47,288 nucleotides of DNA from Flavobacteriales bacterium BRH_c54 (GTDB lineage: Bacteria > Bacteroidota > Bacteroidia > Flavobacteriales_E > Vicingaceae): contig LADZ01000005.1 of NCBI GenBank assembly GCA_000961845.1, positions 1-47,288 on the forward strand, read 5' to 3'. The notes under the pieces are model-generated. The model saw nothing but the letters and a program-made list of their open reading frames with translations. It ran no database searches and was not told the origin of the DNA. Of the stretch, positions 1 to 9,061 are shown piece after piece; position 1 is the stretch's first letter, and each line of letters starts with the position of its first letter. The translations under genes and the position numbers were made by a program.

Positions 1-146
1 TTCCCCATGTAAGAAAGTGTCCCAAAATTAGCTCCAATAGAAGGAATATATTTTAACCCATCACCCTTTGACTCGCTCTGAGCAAGGGATTTCTGTGAGA
101 TTACACATGAAACTAATGCGGCAAAAAATGTAATTTTTCTAATCAT
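1..146 (-). CDS. Exported protein, N-terminal fragment (runs off window)
   Basis: An ATG at 146 on the minus strand opens a frame that is still open at the window edge. The visible residues start MIRKITFFAALVSCVISQ and continue to an Ala-Gln, which is a clear Sec signal peptide with likely cleavage after ...KSLA. The mature start (SESKGDGLKYIPSIGANFG...) resembles the first strand of an outer-membrane beta-barrel or other periplasmic protein, but too little is present to name a family. The next gene upstream, the LOG-family gene, is on the same strand about 170 bp away. Confidence 0.6.
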   Translation of the reverse strand, partial: MIRKITFFAALVSCVISQKSLAQSESKGDGLKYIPSIGANFGTLSYMG

Positions 147-320
147 AACTTATAATTTATTGCGATTCAGGCAATAAAAATATAACAAAAAATTGATATT
201 CCTAATTTTTTTCTAGAGTTATTAACAAAAAGTATAACTTTAGACAAAACAAACATAGCTTATTCTTTAAAAGAATTCTTAGGAAAATCTTTGTTTTTTC
301 AACTTAGAAATGTTAATAAA

Positions 321-1034
321 TTAGAAGTTGGGACGAAGCAAATAATCGTTATAGAAATCAATAATACACTTAACCGCTTCATCAGCAGTATCGCATATGT
401 TAATAAGTTTTAAATCCTCCGGACTAATATTTTTTTCAGACAAAACAGCCGTTTTTATCCACTCAAATAAACCTTGCCAGTAATCTTTACCAACTAAAAC
501 AATAGGAAACCTACCTATTTTTTTAGTTTGTATTAGTGTAATTGCTTCAAAAAGTTCATCTAATGTTCCAAAACCACCCGGTAAAACTATAAATCCTTGA
601 GAGTATTTTACAAACATCACTTTTCTTACAAAAAAGTAATCAAAAGTCATTAATTTATCAAGATCTATATAATCATTGTGTTTTTGCTCAAAAGGCAAGT
701 CTATATTTAATCCTACTGATTTTCCTTCAACGTTAAATGCCCCCTTATTACCAGCTTCCATAATTCCCGGACCACCTCCTGTTATAACACCATATCCATT
801 CTCGGCTAATTTAGCGGCAATTTCTTCTGCTATTTTATAATACTTATTATCGGGAGTTGTACGTGCCGAACCAAATATACTAACGCAAGGACCTATTTTT
901 GCTAATGTTTCAAAACCGTTTACCAATTCCGACATCATTTTAAATATTGCCCAAGAATCGTTAGCTTTTATTTCGTTCCAATCTTTATCGTGATGTATTT
1001 TATTATGTTCTTCGTTGTAATCTTTATTTCCCAT
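321..1034 (-). CDS. LOG-family protein (TIGR00730), putative nucleotide 5'-monophosphate phosphoribohydrolase
   Basis: The 237-residue product is a Rossmann-fold protein of the LOG/YgdH family. Both hallmark motifs are visible: ITGGGPGIMEAGNKGAF near residue 85 and the PGGFGTLDE motif near residue 152, which carries the Gly-rich phosphate loop and the catalytic Glu. Family members cleave the N-glycosidic bond of nucleoside or cytokinin-riboside monophosphates, releasing the base and ribose 5-phosphate, in the cytoplasm. The ATG start is followed by a polar leader of about 45 residues before the core, longer than in minimal LOG proteins. It is separated from uvrA by about 105 bp on the same strand. 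Family assignment is firm; the physiological substrate is unknown. Confidence 0.88.
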   Translation of the reverse strand: MGNKDYNEEHNKIHHDKDWNEIKANDSWAIFKMMSELVNGFETLAKIGPCVSIFGSARTTPDNKYYKIAEEIAAKLAENGYGVITGGGPGIMEAGNKGAFNVEGKSVGLNIDLPFEQKHNDYIDLDKLMTFDYFFVRKVMFVKYSQGFIVLPGGFGTLDELFEAITLIQTKKIGRFPIVLVGKDYWQGLFEWIKTAVLSEKNISPEDLKLINICDTADEAVKCIIDFYNDYLLRPNF

Positions 1035-1141
1035 GAATATTTTTTATTTGATAAGTCGGCAAATTTATGTTTTTTTATCTTTTAGTTAATGAAACTATTT
1101 AAAGTCCACTCTATAAATTCCAGTTTGAACAAATTTTCCAG

Positions 1142-3997
1142 TTAATTCAATTCTTCTTTTAAAAAACTAGCAGTATAACTCTTTTTATTTTTCACTAATT
1201 GTTCTGGTGTCCCTTCGGCAACAATCTTCCCTCCTTCTTGTCCACCTTCTGGACCAACATCTACAATATAATCTGCTACTTTAATAATATCTAAATTATG
1301 TTCTACCACCAATACCGTATTACCTATATCAACTAATTTATTTAGAACGTCCAACAATACTTTAATGTCTTCAAAATGCAAACCTGTTGATGGCTCATCT
1401 AAAATATACAATGTTTTACCCGTTTGTCGTTTAGCTAATTCAGCAGCTAATTTCACTCGTTGTGCCTCTCCACCCGAAAGTGTTGTTGATGGTTGCCCTA
1501 AATTTATATAACCCAAACCAACATCATTTAATGTTTTTATTTTCTGTAAAATATTAGGATGATTCTCAAAGAAAACTACTGCTTGTTCAATACTCATATT
1601 CAACACATCACTAATAGATTTTCCTTTATACCTTACTTCTAACGTTTCTCTGTTGTATCTTTTACCATTACACTCATCACACATTACATAAACATCAGGT
1701 AAAAAATTCATCTCTATGGTTTTTACTCCTGCTCCCTGACAACTCTCGCACCTTCCCCCTTTTACATTAAAAGAAAACCTGCCTGGTTTGTAACCTCGTA
1801 TTTTAGCTTCTGGCAAGTTGCTAAATAATAAACGTATATCTCCAAAAACATTTGAATACGTTGCAGGGTTTGAACGAGGTGTTCTTCCGATTGGTGTCTG
1901 ACTGATATCAATAATTTTATCAATGTGTTCCAGACCTTTTATTGTTTTATAAGGCAATGGTTTTTTTACAGCCTTATAAATATGTTGATTTATAATTGGA
2001 TATAAGGTCTCATTAATTAGTGTAGATTTTCCACTGCCTGAAACTCCTGTAATACAAACAAACATTCCTAACGGAAGTTTAAGATTTACATTTTTTAAGT
2101 TATTACCCGATGCTCCACTAAGCTCAATAAATTTGCCATTTCCTTTTCTTCGTTTTTTGGGAACATCAATATTTATTTGATGATTTAAAAATGCTGCCGT
2201 ATTAGTAGAAAGTTTTATAAACTCTTTTGGTGTAGCAGCTGCAACTACATACCCCCCATGTTTTCCTGCTTTTGGTCCAATATCTATAATATAATCGGAA
2301 GCCAACATAATGTCTTTATCATGTTCCACCACTATAATAGAATTACCAACATCTCTTAATCCTTTTAATGAGTTTATCAATCGCTGATTATCTCTTTGAT
2401 GCAAGCCTATACTTGGCTCATCTAAAATATACAATACATTTACCAATTGAGAACCTATTTGAGTAGCTAATCTAATTCGTTGAGCCTCTCCTCCTGAAAG
2501 TGTTGCAGCTGGTCTGTTTAATGTTAAATAATCTAACCCTACATCTAATAAAAATTGAAGTCGTTTATTTATTTCTTTTAAAATTTCCTCTGCTATTTCG
2601 TGCTTTTCGCCAAAAAACCGCTTACGGTTTTTATCAATCTTGGCAGTCCATTTGCCCAACTCACTTAAATCTTTTGTAGCAATTTCACCAATATTCTTAT
2701 CGTCAATTTTAAAATACAAAGCTTCTTTTTTCAATCTACTGCCACCACAGTCCGGACAATTAATTTTATTCATAAAACTACTTGCCCATCTAGTTAATGA
2801 TGGAGAAGATTTTTCTTCTAACTGACGTAATACAATATTAATTACTCCTTCAAAATCTAATTGGTAATTTTTAGTCTGGCCATCTACCTCATGAGTCATG
2901 TTAATAGGTTCTGAGGAGCCATAAAGCAAACAATCTAACGCTTCTTCTTCAATTTCACTTAAAGGTGTGTTTACGGTAAATCCATAATGAGCAGCTATAC
3001 CCTCAACTTGTTTAAAAGCCCAATTGTTTTTGTAACCTCCTAAAGGTGCAATGCCGCCTTTTTTAATACTCAGTTTGGAGTTGGGTATTACTTTTTTAAT
3101 GTCAATTTCAGAAATCTGACCTAAGCCACTACATTTTTTACATGCTCCATAAGGCGAGTTAAAAGAAAACAAATTTGGTTCAGGTTCGTTGTATGAAATT
3201 CCTGTAGTCGGACACATTAATTTCTTACTCAACAACCTAAAATTTGGAGAATTCTTTTTGTCTTCTTCCACCTGAAATTCATAAACCATTAAGCTATCAT
3301 CACCCAACTTAAGTGTAGTTTCTACGGAAGCTAATATGCGTTGGTAATCTTCATTTTTAACTTTAAGCTGATCTACCACTAATTCAATATCATGAATTTT
3401 ATACCTATCGAGTTGCATTTTAGGATGCATTTCCACTAGCTCGCCATCAATACGAACTTTTAAAAACCCTTGCTTCATAAATTGAGCAAACAATTCTTTA
3501 TAATGTCCTTTTCTACCTTTAATAATAGGTGCTAATAACAAAATTTTCTTTCCTTGGTATTGTTCTACAATTAAATCTACAATTTGGTTAGTGGTAAATT
3601 TTACCATTAATTCGCCTGTATTATACGAATAAGCATTAGCTACTCTAGCGTAAAGCAACCTAAAAAAATCATAAATTTCGGTAATAGTTCCTACTGTAGA
3701 ACGAGGGTTTTTACTGATGGTTTTTTGCTCAATGGCAATAACCGGACTTAGTCCGTTAATTTTATCCACATCAGGACGTTCCATTGTTCCTAAAAACTGA
3801 CGAGCATAAGCAGAGAAAGTCTCTAAGTATCTACGTTGTCCTTCCGCATAAATGGTATCAAAAGCTAAAGAAGATTTGCCGCTTCCACTTACTCCCGTCA
3901 TCACCACTAATTGGTTTCTGGGGATTTTTATAGAAACATCTTTAAGGTTATGTACCCTTGCTCCAATTACTTCAATTACCTCTTCATTTTCTATCAT
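1142..3997 (-). CDS. uvrA: UvrABC excinuclease subunit A
   Basis: The 951-residue protein is the DNA-damage sensor of nucleotide excision repair, a dimeric double-ABC ATPase that loads UvrB onto lesions. Visible features are the first Walker A (GVSGSGKSS, residues 35-43), the first signature LSGGEAQRIRLA, the second Walker A GVSGSGKSTLINETL, the second signature LSGGEAQRVKLA, and Zn modules. The insertion-domain Zn site CESCQGAG...CDECNGKR is intact. The first Zn site reads CPTTG...CKKC, so one usual Cys is Thr; I believe this is common in Bacteroidota UvrA. Length is normal for the family. The RidA gene lies 10 bp upstream on the same strand, so the two are probably cotranscribed. Confidence 0.98.
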   Translation of the reverse strand: MIENEEVIEVIGARVHNLKDVSIKIPRNQLVVMTGVSGSGKSSLAFDTIYAEGQRRYLETFSAYARQFLGTMERPDVDKINGLSPVIAIEQKTISKNPRSTVGTITEIYDFFRLLYARVANAYSYNTGELMVKFTTNQIVDLIVEQYQGKKILLLAPIIKGRKGHYKELFAQFMKQGFLKVRIDGELVEMHPKMQLDRYKIHDIELVVDQLKVKNEDYQRILASVETTLKLGDDSLMVYEFQVEEDKKNSPNFRLLSKKLMCPTTGISYNEPEPNLFSFNSPYGACKKCSGLGQISEIDIKKVIPNSKLSIKKGGIAPLGGYKNNWAFKQVEGIAAHYGFTVNTPLSEIEEEALDCLLYGSSEPINMTHEVDGQTKNYQLDFEGVINIVLRQLEEKSSPSLTRWASSFMNKINCPDCGGSRLKKEALYFKIDDKNIGEIATKDLSELGKWTAKIDKNRKRFFGEKHEIAEEILKEINKRLQFLLDVGLDYLTLNRPAATLSGGEAQRIRLATQIGSQLVNVLYILDEPSIGLHQRDNQRLINSLKGLRDVGNSIIVVEHDKDIMLASDYIIDIGPKAGKHGGYVVAAATPKEFIKLSTNTAAFLNHQINIDVPKKRRKGNGKFIELSGASGNNLKNVNLKLPLGMFVCITGVSGSGKSTLINETLYPIINQHIYKAVKKPLPYKTIKGLEHIDKIIDISQTPIGRTPRSNPATYSNVFGDIRLLFSNLPEAKIRGYKPGRFSFNVKGGRCESCQGAGVKTIEMNFLPDVYVMCDECNGKRYNRETLEVRYKGKSISDVLNMSIEQAVVFFENHPNILQKIKTLNDVGLGYINLGQPSTTLSGGEAQRVKLAAELAKRQTGKTLYILDEPSTGLHFEDIKVLLDVLNKLVDIGNTVLVVEHNLDIIKVADYIVDVGPEGGQEGGKIVAEGTPEQLVKNKKSYTASFLKEELN

Positions 3998-4007
3998 TAA
4001 ATAGCTT

Positions 4008-4385
4008 TTATTTAGCAGCGATAACAGAAATCTCTACATTCACATTTTTAGGCAAACAAGCTACCTCTACGGTTTCTCTTGCCGGAAAATCTGAAGTAAA
4101 GTAACTTCCATATACTTCATTAATTTGTGCAAAATTATCCATATTTGAAATGAATATACTTGTTTTTATTACATTTTCAAAACCCATTTCGGCAGCGGTC
4201 AACACTGCTTTTAAATTTTCCATCACCATTTTAGTTTCTTCTTTAATGTTGCTTAAAACTAACTCATTGGTTTCAGGATTAATAGCAATCTGTCCAGAAG
4301 TATAAAGCATGTTATTTAGTAAAACTGCCTGATTATAAGGACCTATTGGTGCCGGAGCTTTTGGTGTGTTGATTATTTTTTTCAT
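4008..4385 (-). CDS. ridA: RidA/YjgF family enamine/imine deaminase
   Basis: The 125-residue protein has the standard RidA length and sequence: start MKKIINTPKAPAPIGPYNQAV, central LYTSGQIAINPETNELV, and a VEVACLPKNVNVEISVIA C-terminus. The active-site Arg is the one in FPARETVEVACLP. RidA hydrolyses reactive 2-aminoacrylate-type enamines made by PLP enzymes, so it protects the cytoplasm; it is a homotrimer. The gene lies 10 bp upstream of uvrA on the same strand and probably starts that transcript. The ATG start agrees with the family N-terminus. Confidence 0.95.
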   Translation of the reverse strand: MKKIINTPKAPAPIGPYNQAVLLNNMLYTSGQIAINPETNELVLSNIKEETKMVMENLKAVLTAAEMGFENVIKTSIFISNMDNFAQINEVYGSYFTSDFPARETVEVACLPKNVNVEISVIAAK

Positions 4386-4647
4386 ATCGTTAAATTTTGT
4401 TTTTAATTATTATCTCGCAAAGACGCAAAGACGCTAAATTATTTTTAAAAGTCTACAGTCTTCAATCCTCAATTCTCAGCCATTAATCCCCAATCTCCAA
4501 TTTCTAATTTCTAATCTCCAATCAATAGAATTACTGCGTAAAATTAGGTACAGAGAAAGTTATTTTACATTTATTAAGCAATTTTTATAAAAAAATAACT
4601 TCATAAACTTTTTTAACCGTTAATTTCGCAACAAAAAGTTATAAAAA

Positions 4648-6051
4648 ATGAAGATTACTTATTTTGATTTAATTGACCAATCTTATTATTTTCCACAAGA
4701 GGGATTTAATATTGAGGATGGTAATTTATTTTTTAATGATACCTCAATTAAATACTTAATTGATAAATATCAGACTCCTTTTAAGATTTCTTTTCTACCA
4801 AAAATTGGAGATCAAATTAAAAAAGCAAAAAACCTTTTTAGCAAAGCTATTAAACAAAATAATTATAAGGGAACTTATAACTATTGTTATTGTACAAAAA
4901 GTAGTCATTTTAACTTTGTAATAGAAGAAACGCTAAGACACGGAATTAATTTAGAAACTTCTTCGAGTTATGATATCGACATTATCCTTAATCTTTACAA
5001 AAAAGGATTAATCAATAAAGACAAAAAAATTATCCATAACGGCTACAAAACAGATAGTTACATTAAGAAAATTGCTTTACTGCAAAAAGAAGGTTTTACC
5101 AACAGCTTTATTATTTTGGATAGTAAGAAAGAGTTAGAAAAACTTCAAAAAATTATTAAAACGCCTATTCGTATTGGTATCAGAATGGCTATTGATGAGG
5201 AGTCTCAATCTACCTACTATACTTCTCGTATGGGAATTAGAGCTTCAGAAATTATAGATTACTACAACAATGATATTAAGCCTAGAAAAAATGTAACCTT
5301 AGAAATGTTGCACTTTTTTGTGGATACTGGCATAAAAGACACCATGTATTATTGGAGTACTTTTATTAATGCAATGAAACTTTACGCCAACCTAAAAAAG
5401 AATTGCGATACGCTTAATGCTATTAATATTGGTGGAGGTTTGCCTATTAGAAACAACTTAGGTTTTGAATATGATTATAAATTTATCATTAACCAAATTG
5501 TAGCTAATATTAAAGATGTTTGTAGCTCTGAAGGTATTGATGATCCGGATATTTATACCGAATTCGGAAAATATACTGTGGGAGAAAGTGGTGCTATCGT
5601 TTTTGAAGTATTAGATTACAAACAACAAAATGATGCCGAGCTTTGGTACATCATTAACAATAGTTTAATGACTACCATTCCTGATAGTTGGAGTATGCAC
5701 GAAAAATTTATCTTGCTTCCTATTAATAAATGGAATAAAGAATATACCAAAGTAAATATTGGCGGTATCAGTTGCGACCACTCTGATTACTACAATTCGG
5801 AAGATTTAAACCAAGAGATTTATTTACCTAAAATTGATGATAAGGATAAAGAACCGCTTTATATTGGTTTTTTCCATACAGGAGCTTATCAGGATTCTAT
5901 TAGTGGTTACGGTGGAATTAAGCATTGTCTTATTCCTTCGCCAAAACACATTGTAATTAAACGAAATGAAAACGGTCAGTACGAAGATTATCTTTTTAAA
6001 GATGAACAAAATGCTGAAGTAATGTTGGATATTTTAGGGTATAATGACTAA
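4648..6051 (+). CDS. speA: Biosynthetic arginine decarboxylase, Bacteroidota type (PLP, fold III)
   Basis: The 467-residue protein matches the short arginine decarboxylases of Flavobacteriia, which convert arginine to agmatine and CO2 as the first step of polyamine synthesis. The PLP-binding Lys is in the CYCTKSSHFNF motif (K84). The Gly-rich phosphate-binding loop is seen in LNAINIGGGLPIRNNLGFEYDY, and the C-terminal active-site region includes YIGFFHTGAYQDSISGYGG. It is much shorter than the ~630-residue proteobacterial SpeA. It is followed about 100 bp downstream by a DHS-like gene in the same direction, and no agmatinase gene intervenes. Substrate assignment rests on family resemblance; a diaminopimelate or carboxynorspermidine decarboxylase is less likely. 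Confidence 0.85.
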   Translation: MKITYFDLIDQSYYFPQEGFNIEDGNLFFNDTSIKYLIDKYQTPFKISFLPKIGDQIKKAKNLFSKAIKQNNYKGTYNYCYCTKSSHFNFVIEETLRHGINLETSSSYDIDIILNLYKKGLINKDKKIIHNGYKTDSYIKKIALLQKEGFTNSFIILDSKKELEKLQKIIKTPIRIGIRMAIDEESQSTYYTSRMGIRASEIIDYYNNDIKPRKNVTLEMLHFFVDTGIKDTMYYWSTFINAMKLYANLKKNCDTLNAINIGGGLPIRNNLGFEYDYKFIINQIVANIKDVCSSEGIDDPDIYTEFGKYTVGESGAIVFEVLDYKQQNDAELWYIINNSLMTTIPDSWSMHEKFILLPINKWNKEYTKVNIGGISCDHSDYYNSEDLNQEIYLPKIDDKDKEPLYIGFFHTGAYQDSISGYGGIKHCLIPSPKHIVIKRNENGQYEDYLFKDEQNAEVMLDILGYND

Positions 6052-6065
6052 ATAATTAGAGATTG

Positions 6066-6120
6066 TCCCACCCCAACCCTCCCAAAGGGAGGGAGTCCTC
6101 CTCATTTGGAGGAGTTAGAG
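6066..6120. repeat. GC-rich palindromic intergenic repeat (CCCTCCC/GGGAGGG type)
   Basis: This GC-rich stretch between speA and the DHS-like gene holds two back-to-back inverted repeats. The first is CCCTCCC-AAA-GGGAGGG at 6077-6093 and the second is a CTCCT...AGGAG stem at about 6098-6114. It stands out sharply from the AT-rich surroundings and resembles the G/C-run dispersed repeats common in Bacteroidota genomes. A related block lies at 16380-16407. It may act as an attenuator between the two genes, but there is no T-run. Confidence 0.55.
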
Positions 6121-6151
6121 GAGAAACATAAATAACAATAAACTAACAAAC

Positions 6152-7117
6152 ATGACTATTACAGAATTTGCAGAAAAACATTACAAACATTTTAATGCTG
6201 CTACTTTGGTAGATGCCTCTAAAGCGTATATTAAGCACTTAGAAAGCGGACACAAAATGATGATTACCCTTGCCGGAGCAATGAGTACTGCCGAATTGGG
6301 TATTTCTTTGGCTGAAATGATTAGACAAGACAAAGTACAAATCATTACTTGTACGGGAGCTAACTTAGAGGAAGACATTTTTAATTTAGTAGCTCATACT
6401 TTTTACAAAAGAGTGCCTCATTACAGAGATTTATCTCCACAAGATGAACAAGATTTACTAGACCAACATTTCAACAGAGTTACCGATACTTGTATTCCTG
6501 AAGAGGAAGCCATGCGTAGAATTGAAAAACAATTGATTGAGGTGTGGACAAAAGCTAAAAATGAAGGTAAAAGATACTTTCCACACGAATACATTTACCA
6601 ATTGATTAGAAATGGTTCATTAGAACAATACCATGATATTGATCCTAAACACTCTTGGTTGATAGCTGCTGCTGAAAAGAACTTGCCTATTATTGTCCCG
6701 GGCTGGGAAGATTCTACTACAGGAAACATGTTTGCTGCTCACTGCTTAGAAGGTATGTTTGAACCAAGCATTGTAAAATCTGGTATTGAATACATGATGT
6801 ATTTAGCAAAATGGTACCAAGAAAATGCTGTTGACAAAGGAATTGGTTTTTACCAAATTGGCGGTGGTATTGCCGGAGATTTCCCTATTTGTGTAGTGCC
6901 TATGTTACACCAAGATTTACAATTAGATGGAATTCCTTGTTGGAGTTATTTTTGCCAAATTAGTGATTCTACCACCAGTTATGGTTCTTACTCAGGGGCT
7001 GTGCCTAATGAAAAAATTACTTGGGGGAAACTAGAAGTAGATACTCCAAAATTTGTAATTGAATCGGATGCTTCTATTGTAGCTCCACTGATGTTCCAGA
7101 TTATTTTAGAAGCTTAA
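6152..7117 (+). CDS. Deoxyhypusine synthase-like protein, probable polyamine (homospermidine/spermidine-type) synthase
   Basis: The 321-residue protein belongs to the DHS superfamily. These NAD-dependent enzymes transfer an aminobutyl group from spermidine or putrescine. The catalytic Lys that forms the enzyme-imine intermediate is conserved in the ITWGKLEV motif (K293), and NAD-site stretches such as TLAGAMSTAELG and IVPGWEDSTTGNMF are present. Bacteria lack eIF5A, so the eukaryotic reaction cannot apply. The cyanobacterial homologue SpeY makes homospermidine, and the position just downstream of arginine decarboxylase supports a polyamine role here. The ATG start agrees with the family N-terminus. 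A strong terminator follows 20 bp after the stop. Confidence 0.85.
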   Translation: MTITEFAEKHYKHFNAATLVDASKAYIKHLESGHKMMITLAGAMSTAELGISLAEMIRQDKVQIITCTGANLEEDIFNLVAHTFYKRVPHYRDLSPQDEQDLLDQHFNRVTDTCIPEEEAMRRIEKQLIEVWTKAKNEGKRYFPHEYIYQLIRNGSLEQYHDIDPKHSWLIAAAEKNLPIIVPGWEDSTTGNMFAAHCLEGMFEPSIVKSGIEYMMYLAKWYQENAVDKGIGFYQIGGGIAGDFPICVVPMLHQDLQLDGIPCWSYFCQISDSTTSYGSYSGAVPNEKITWGKLEVDTPKFVIESDASIVAPLMFQIILEA

Positions 7118-7135
7118 TAATTGCTTAACAACGAT

Positions 7136-7173
7136 AAACAACAAAGCCCGCAGAAATGTGGGCTTTGTTGTTT
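7136..7173 (+). terminator. Rho-independent terminator after the DHS-like gene
   Basis: A stem of about 17 bp (AACAACAAAGCCCGCA...TGTGGGCTTTGTTGTT) closes on a GAAA tetraloop with a single G-T wobble. It begins about 18 bp after the DHS-like stop codon. The downstream T-run is short (TTT) but the stem is very stable. It marks the end of the polyamine transcript and the left boundary of the cassette-like block. Confidence 0.85.
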
Positions 7174-7277
7174 GGTTTCAGTATTAATATGCTAGTGGAT
7201 AAATAGAGCTTAGAAAATTCTAGGCTTAGTGAGAAGTTGTTTTTATAGATAACTACAGAAAATTAAACTGTTATAAA

Positions 7278-7431
7278 TACCAACAACTTACAAAATAGTA
7301 AAAGTCCTTTTAATGATTTGTAAGGTTTTTAGTATATTTGAATAAATTATAAAACGAAACCTGAGCTTCGCTTATACAACTAAATTTAGATGTATAAGCG
7401 AAAGTTTATATCGGGTATATACAAGTTGGCA
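7278..7431 (+). other. Possible attC-like site 1 (left edge of cassette block)
   Basis: The candidate runs from TACCAAC (7278-7284) to GTTGGCA (7425-7431). The two ends match as inverse-core/core at 6 of 7 positions. Inside is a perfect 12-bp inverted repeat, TTCGCTTATACA at 7367-7378 and TGTATAAGCGAA at 7391-7402, with a 12-nt loop. Base pairing next to the ends is weak, so this is the least certain of the four sites. The rest of the 328-bp gene-free gap from 7118 holds only the terminator and AT-rich sequence. Confidence 0.25.
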
Positions 7432-7445
7432 ACAATTAAAACAAC

Positions 7446-8171
7446 ATGAGATTACTTTTCTGCATATTTATTATTTCACTTTTACTCGGCTCATGCAATT
7501 CAGGGGCTACAGGAGATAAAATTGAACTTCAAATTGAGAATTCTGAAAGCCAAAAAAGTCACCCCGATGCCTCAATGCAACCGACAGACACTTTTAGTAT
7601 TTACTTAGACACATTAAATCAAATTGAACAGAAAAGTTTAAACTCTGAGGCATTTAAATTTTCTCAGTTTTATGATAGCGAGAATTCTCACAATTTAATC
7701 TATCATGAAACAGGAAAAATCAAGATTGAAGATAAACAATATGGACTCTCGATTTTTTCTATAAACGACACTACGATTAGTGTTAAACTTCTAAAAAAGC
7801 ATCTCTCAAAATGGATTACTTGTGACTCTATCAATCTTTATGATATCCGCTTCTCACCAGCGATGTTCAATCCAGTTTACTCAGACTTTAATCAAAATAG
7901 TGTAAATGATATTTTGCTCATCTTTTATCAGTCTATGAGTGTTGCATATAACTATGGGTATCTTGTCCTATTCTCAAAGGAAACTGAAAAACTGATTCTA
8001 TTACAAAACTCAATAGACATACCTAATTTAGAAGTTTTAAATAAAAAAATTGTTTCAATAACACGTAATCACCCTGGACATGAACCAAAGGAGTATACAA
8101 AAACAGACGAATATGAAATCTCAGAAAATCAATTATTGCTTGTAAACTCAAATAAAAAATATAAAAAATAG
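7446..8171 (+). CDS. Putative lipoprotein of unknown function
   Basis: The 241-residue product starts with a lipoprotein signal: MRLLFCIFIISLLLGSC, with the lipobox LLGSC placing the acylated Cys at residue 17. It would be anchored in the inner or outer membrane facing the periplasm. The mature region is polar, with one Asp/Asn-rich stretch (YSDFNQNSVNDILLIFY near residue 145) that resembles FG-GAP/VCBS-like 'D-x-N-x-D' turns, but I cannot assign a family. The stop codon runs directly into the palindrome at 8170-8301. It is the first gene of the cassette-like block, and the ATG is at 7446. Confidence 0.65.
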   Translation: MRLLFCIFIISLLLGSCNSGATGDKIELQIENSESQKSHPDASMQPTDTFSIYLDTLNQIEQKSLNSEAFKFSQFYDSENSHNLIYHETGKIKIEDKQYGLSIFSINDTTISVKLLKKHLSKWITCDSINLYDIRFSPAMFNPVYSDFNQNSVNDILLIFYQSMSVAYNYGYLVLFSKETEKLILLQNSIDIPNLEVLNKKIVSITRNHPGHEPKEYTKTDEYEISENQLLLVNSNKKYKK

Positions 8172-8301
8172 CTAACAGCGTATATAACTTATGGCGGGGA
8201 AAGTGATAAATTTAGGTTTGGTACTTTTAAATAAGTTTGGTGCATGCCGACAGGAAAGTGCTTGGAAAACCGCCACAAGTCATATACGCAAACCGTTACC
8301 A
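8170..8301 (+). other. attC-like imperfect palindrome (site 2)
   Basis: This 132-bp intergenic element begins with AGCTAAC (8170-8176), overlapping the lipoprotein stop, and ends with GTTACCA (8295-8301). The arms are long and imperfectly complementary: TAACAGCGTATATAACTTAT then GGCGG on the left (8173-8197), and the complement CCGCC...CATATACGC...GTTA on the right (8270-8298), with unpaired bases on one arm. Size, TAAC/GTTA ends and asymmetric bulges fit integron attC sites. It sits 13 bp before the next start codon. Confidence 0.5.
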
Positions 8302-8314
8302 TTAATTAAACAGA

Positions 8315-9061
8315 ATGAATAAAGGATTACTCATTATATTCAATCTTCTAATTTCGATAAATATTTCTTATTCACAAGAAAGTAGATTAGATGTAACAGA
8401 TAGATTTTTAGCGTCTAATTTTAAGACATTTTATTCTGTTGATACTGAATTAGGATATTGCATGGCTCCAATTATCGAAGAAAGGGTCGTAACTGAACTT
8501 AAAGATTCAACGAGCTTCAATTATTCATACGATAGCTTATCGAGCTACATTAAAATAAGAACTTCAGAGGATAGCTTAATTAGAACATTTAGTTGGGATA
8601 GAAGAAGTGGAGGAAGTTGGCATGGCATGGCATCATATGCTCAATTCAAATCAAAATCGGGAAAGATAAATCACCAAAGACTTGATTCAGGAGATGAGGG
8701 CGGTACAGGTGAACCTACAGATGTATTAATTTATGATATTCATACAATTAATATCGAAAACAATTCATACTATTTGATGCTCGGATGGGGGACTCATGGA
8801 GGTGGCCAACATCATTCCCTAGCTAGGGTTTATAAAATAAATGGAGAAACACTAACTCTTTGTGATTCCATTTTTCAAGGACTGAAATATCTATTAGTAA
8901 GTGCGAATCGAGCAAATAAAATTGAACTTGAATATGACACGGAATTAATGACCATATCATATTACCGATATGAGTTTGACGAGAATACTGGGTTTTATAA
9001 AAGAGAAGGAATAAAAGAAAAATGGATTTTGAATGGTGGTATTTTTATTAAAAGTAACTAA
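8315..9061 (+). CDS. Secreted protein of unknown function
   Basis: The 248-residue protein starts MNKGLLIIFNLLISINISYSQES, a typical signal peptide cleaved near SYS-Q, so it should be periplasmic or secreted. The body has a Gly/His-rich motif (GWGTHGGGQHHSLARVY near residue 157) preceded by a VLIYDIHTINIENNSYYLML strand pattern, suggestive of a beta-rich fold. I do not recognise the family. The gene fills one complete cassette-like unit: it starts 13 bp after site 2 and its stop adjoins site 3. No T9SS C-terminal domain is present. Confidence 0.65.
   Translation: MNKGLLIIFNLLISINISYSQESRLDVTDRFLASNFKTFYSVDTELGYCMAPIIEERVVTELKDSTSFNYSYDSLSSYIKIRTSEDSLIRTFSWDRRSGGSWHGMASYAQFKSKSGKINHQRLDSGDEGGTGEPTDVLIYDIHTINIENNSYYLMLGWGTHGGGQHHSLARVYKINGETLTLCDSIFQGLKYLLVSANRANKIELEYDTELMTISYYRYEFDENTGFYKREGIKEKWILNGGIFIKSN

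Noticed and set aside
3190-3230. Damaged UvrA because of a missing Cys in the first Zn site (CPTTG)
   Set aside because: The rest of the protein is intact and I recall the same substitution in other Bacteroidota UvrA proteins, so it is likely a lineage feature.
8170-8301. Ordinary rho-independent terminator
   Set aside because: The arms are long and imperfect with a large ~70-nt loop and no T-run; it does not have terminator shape.
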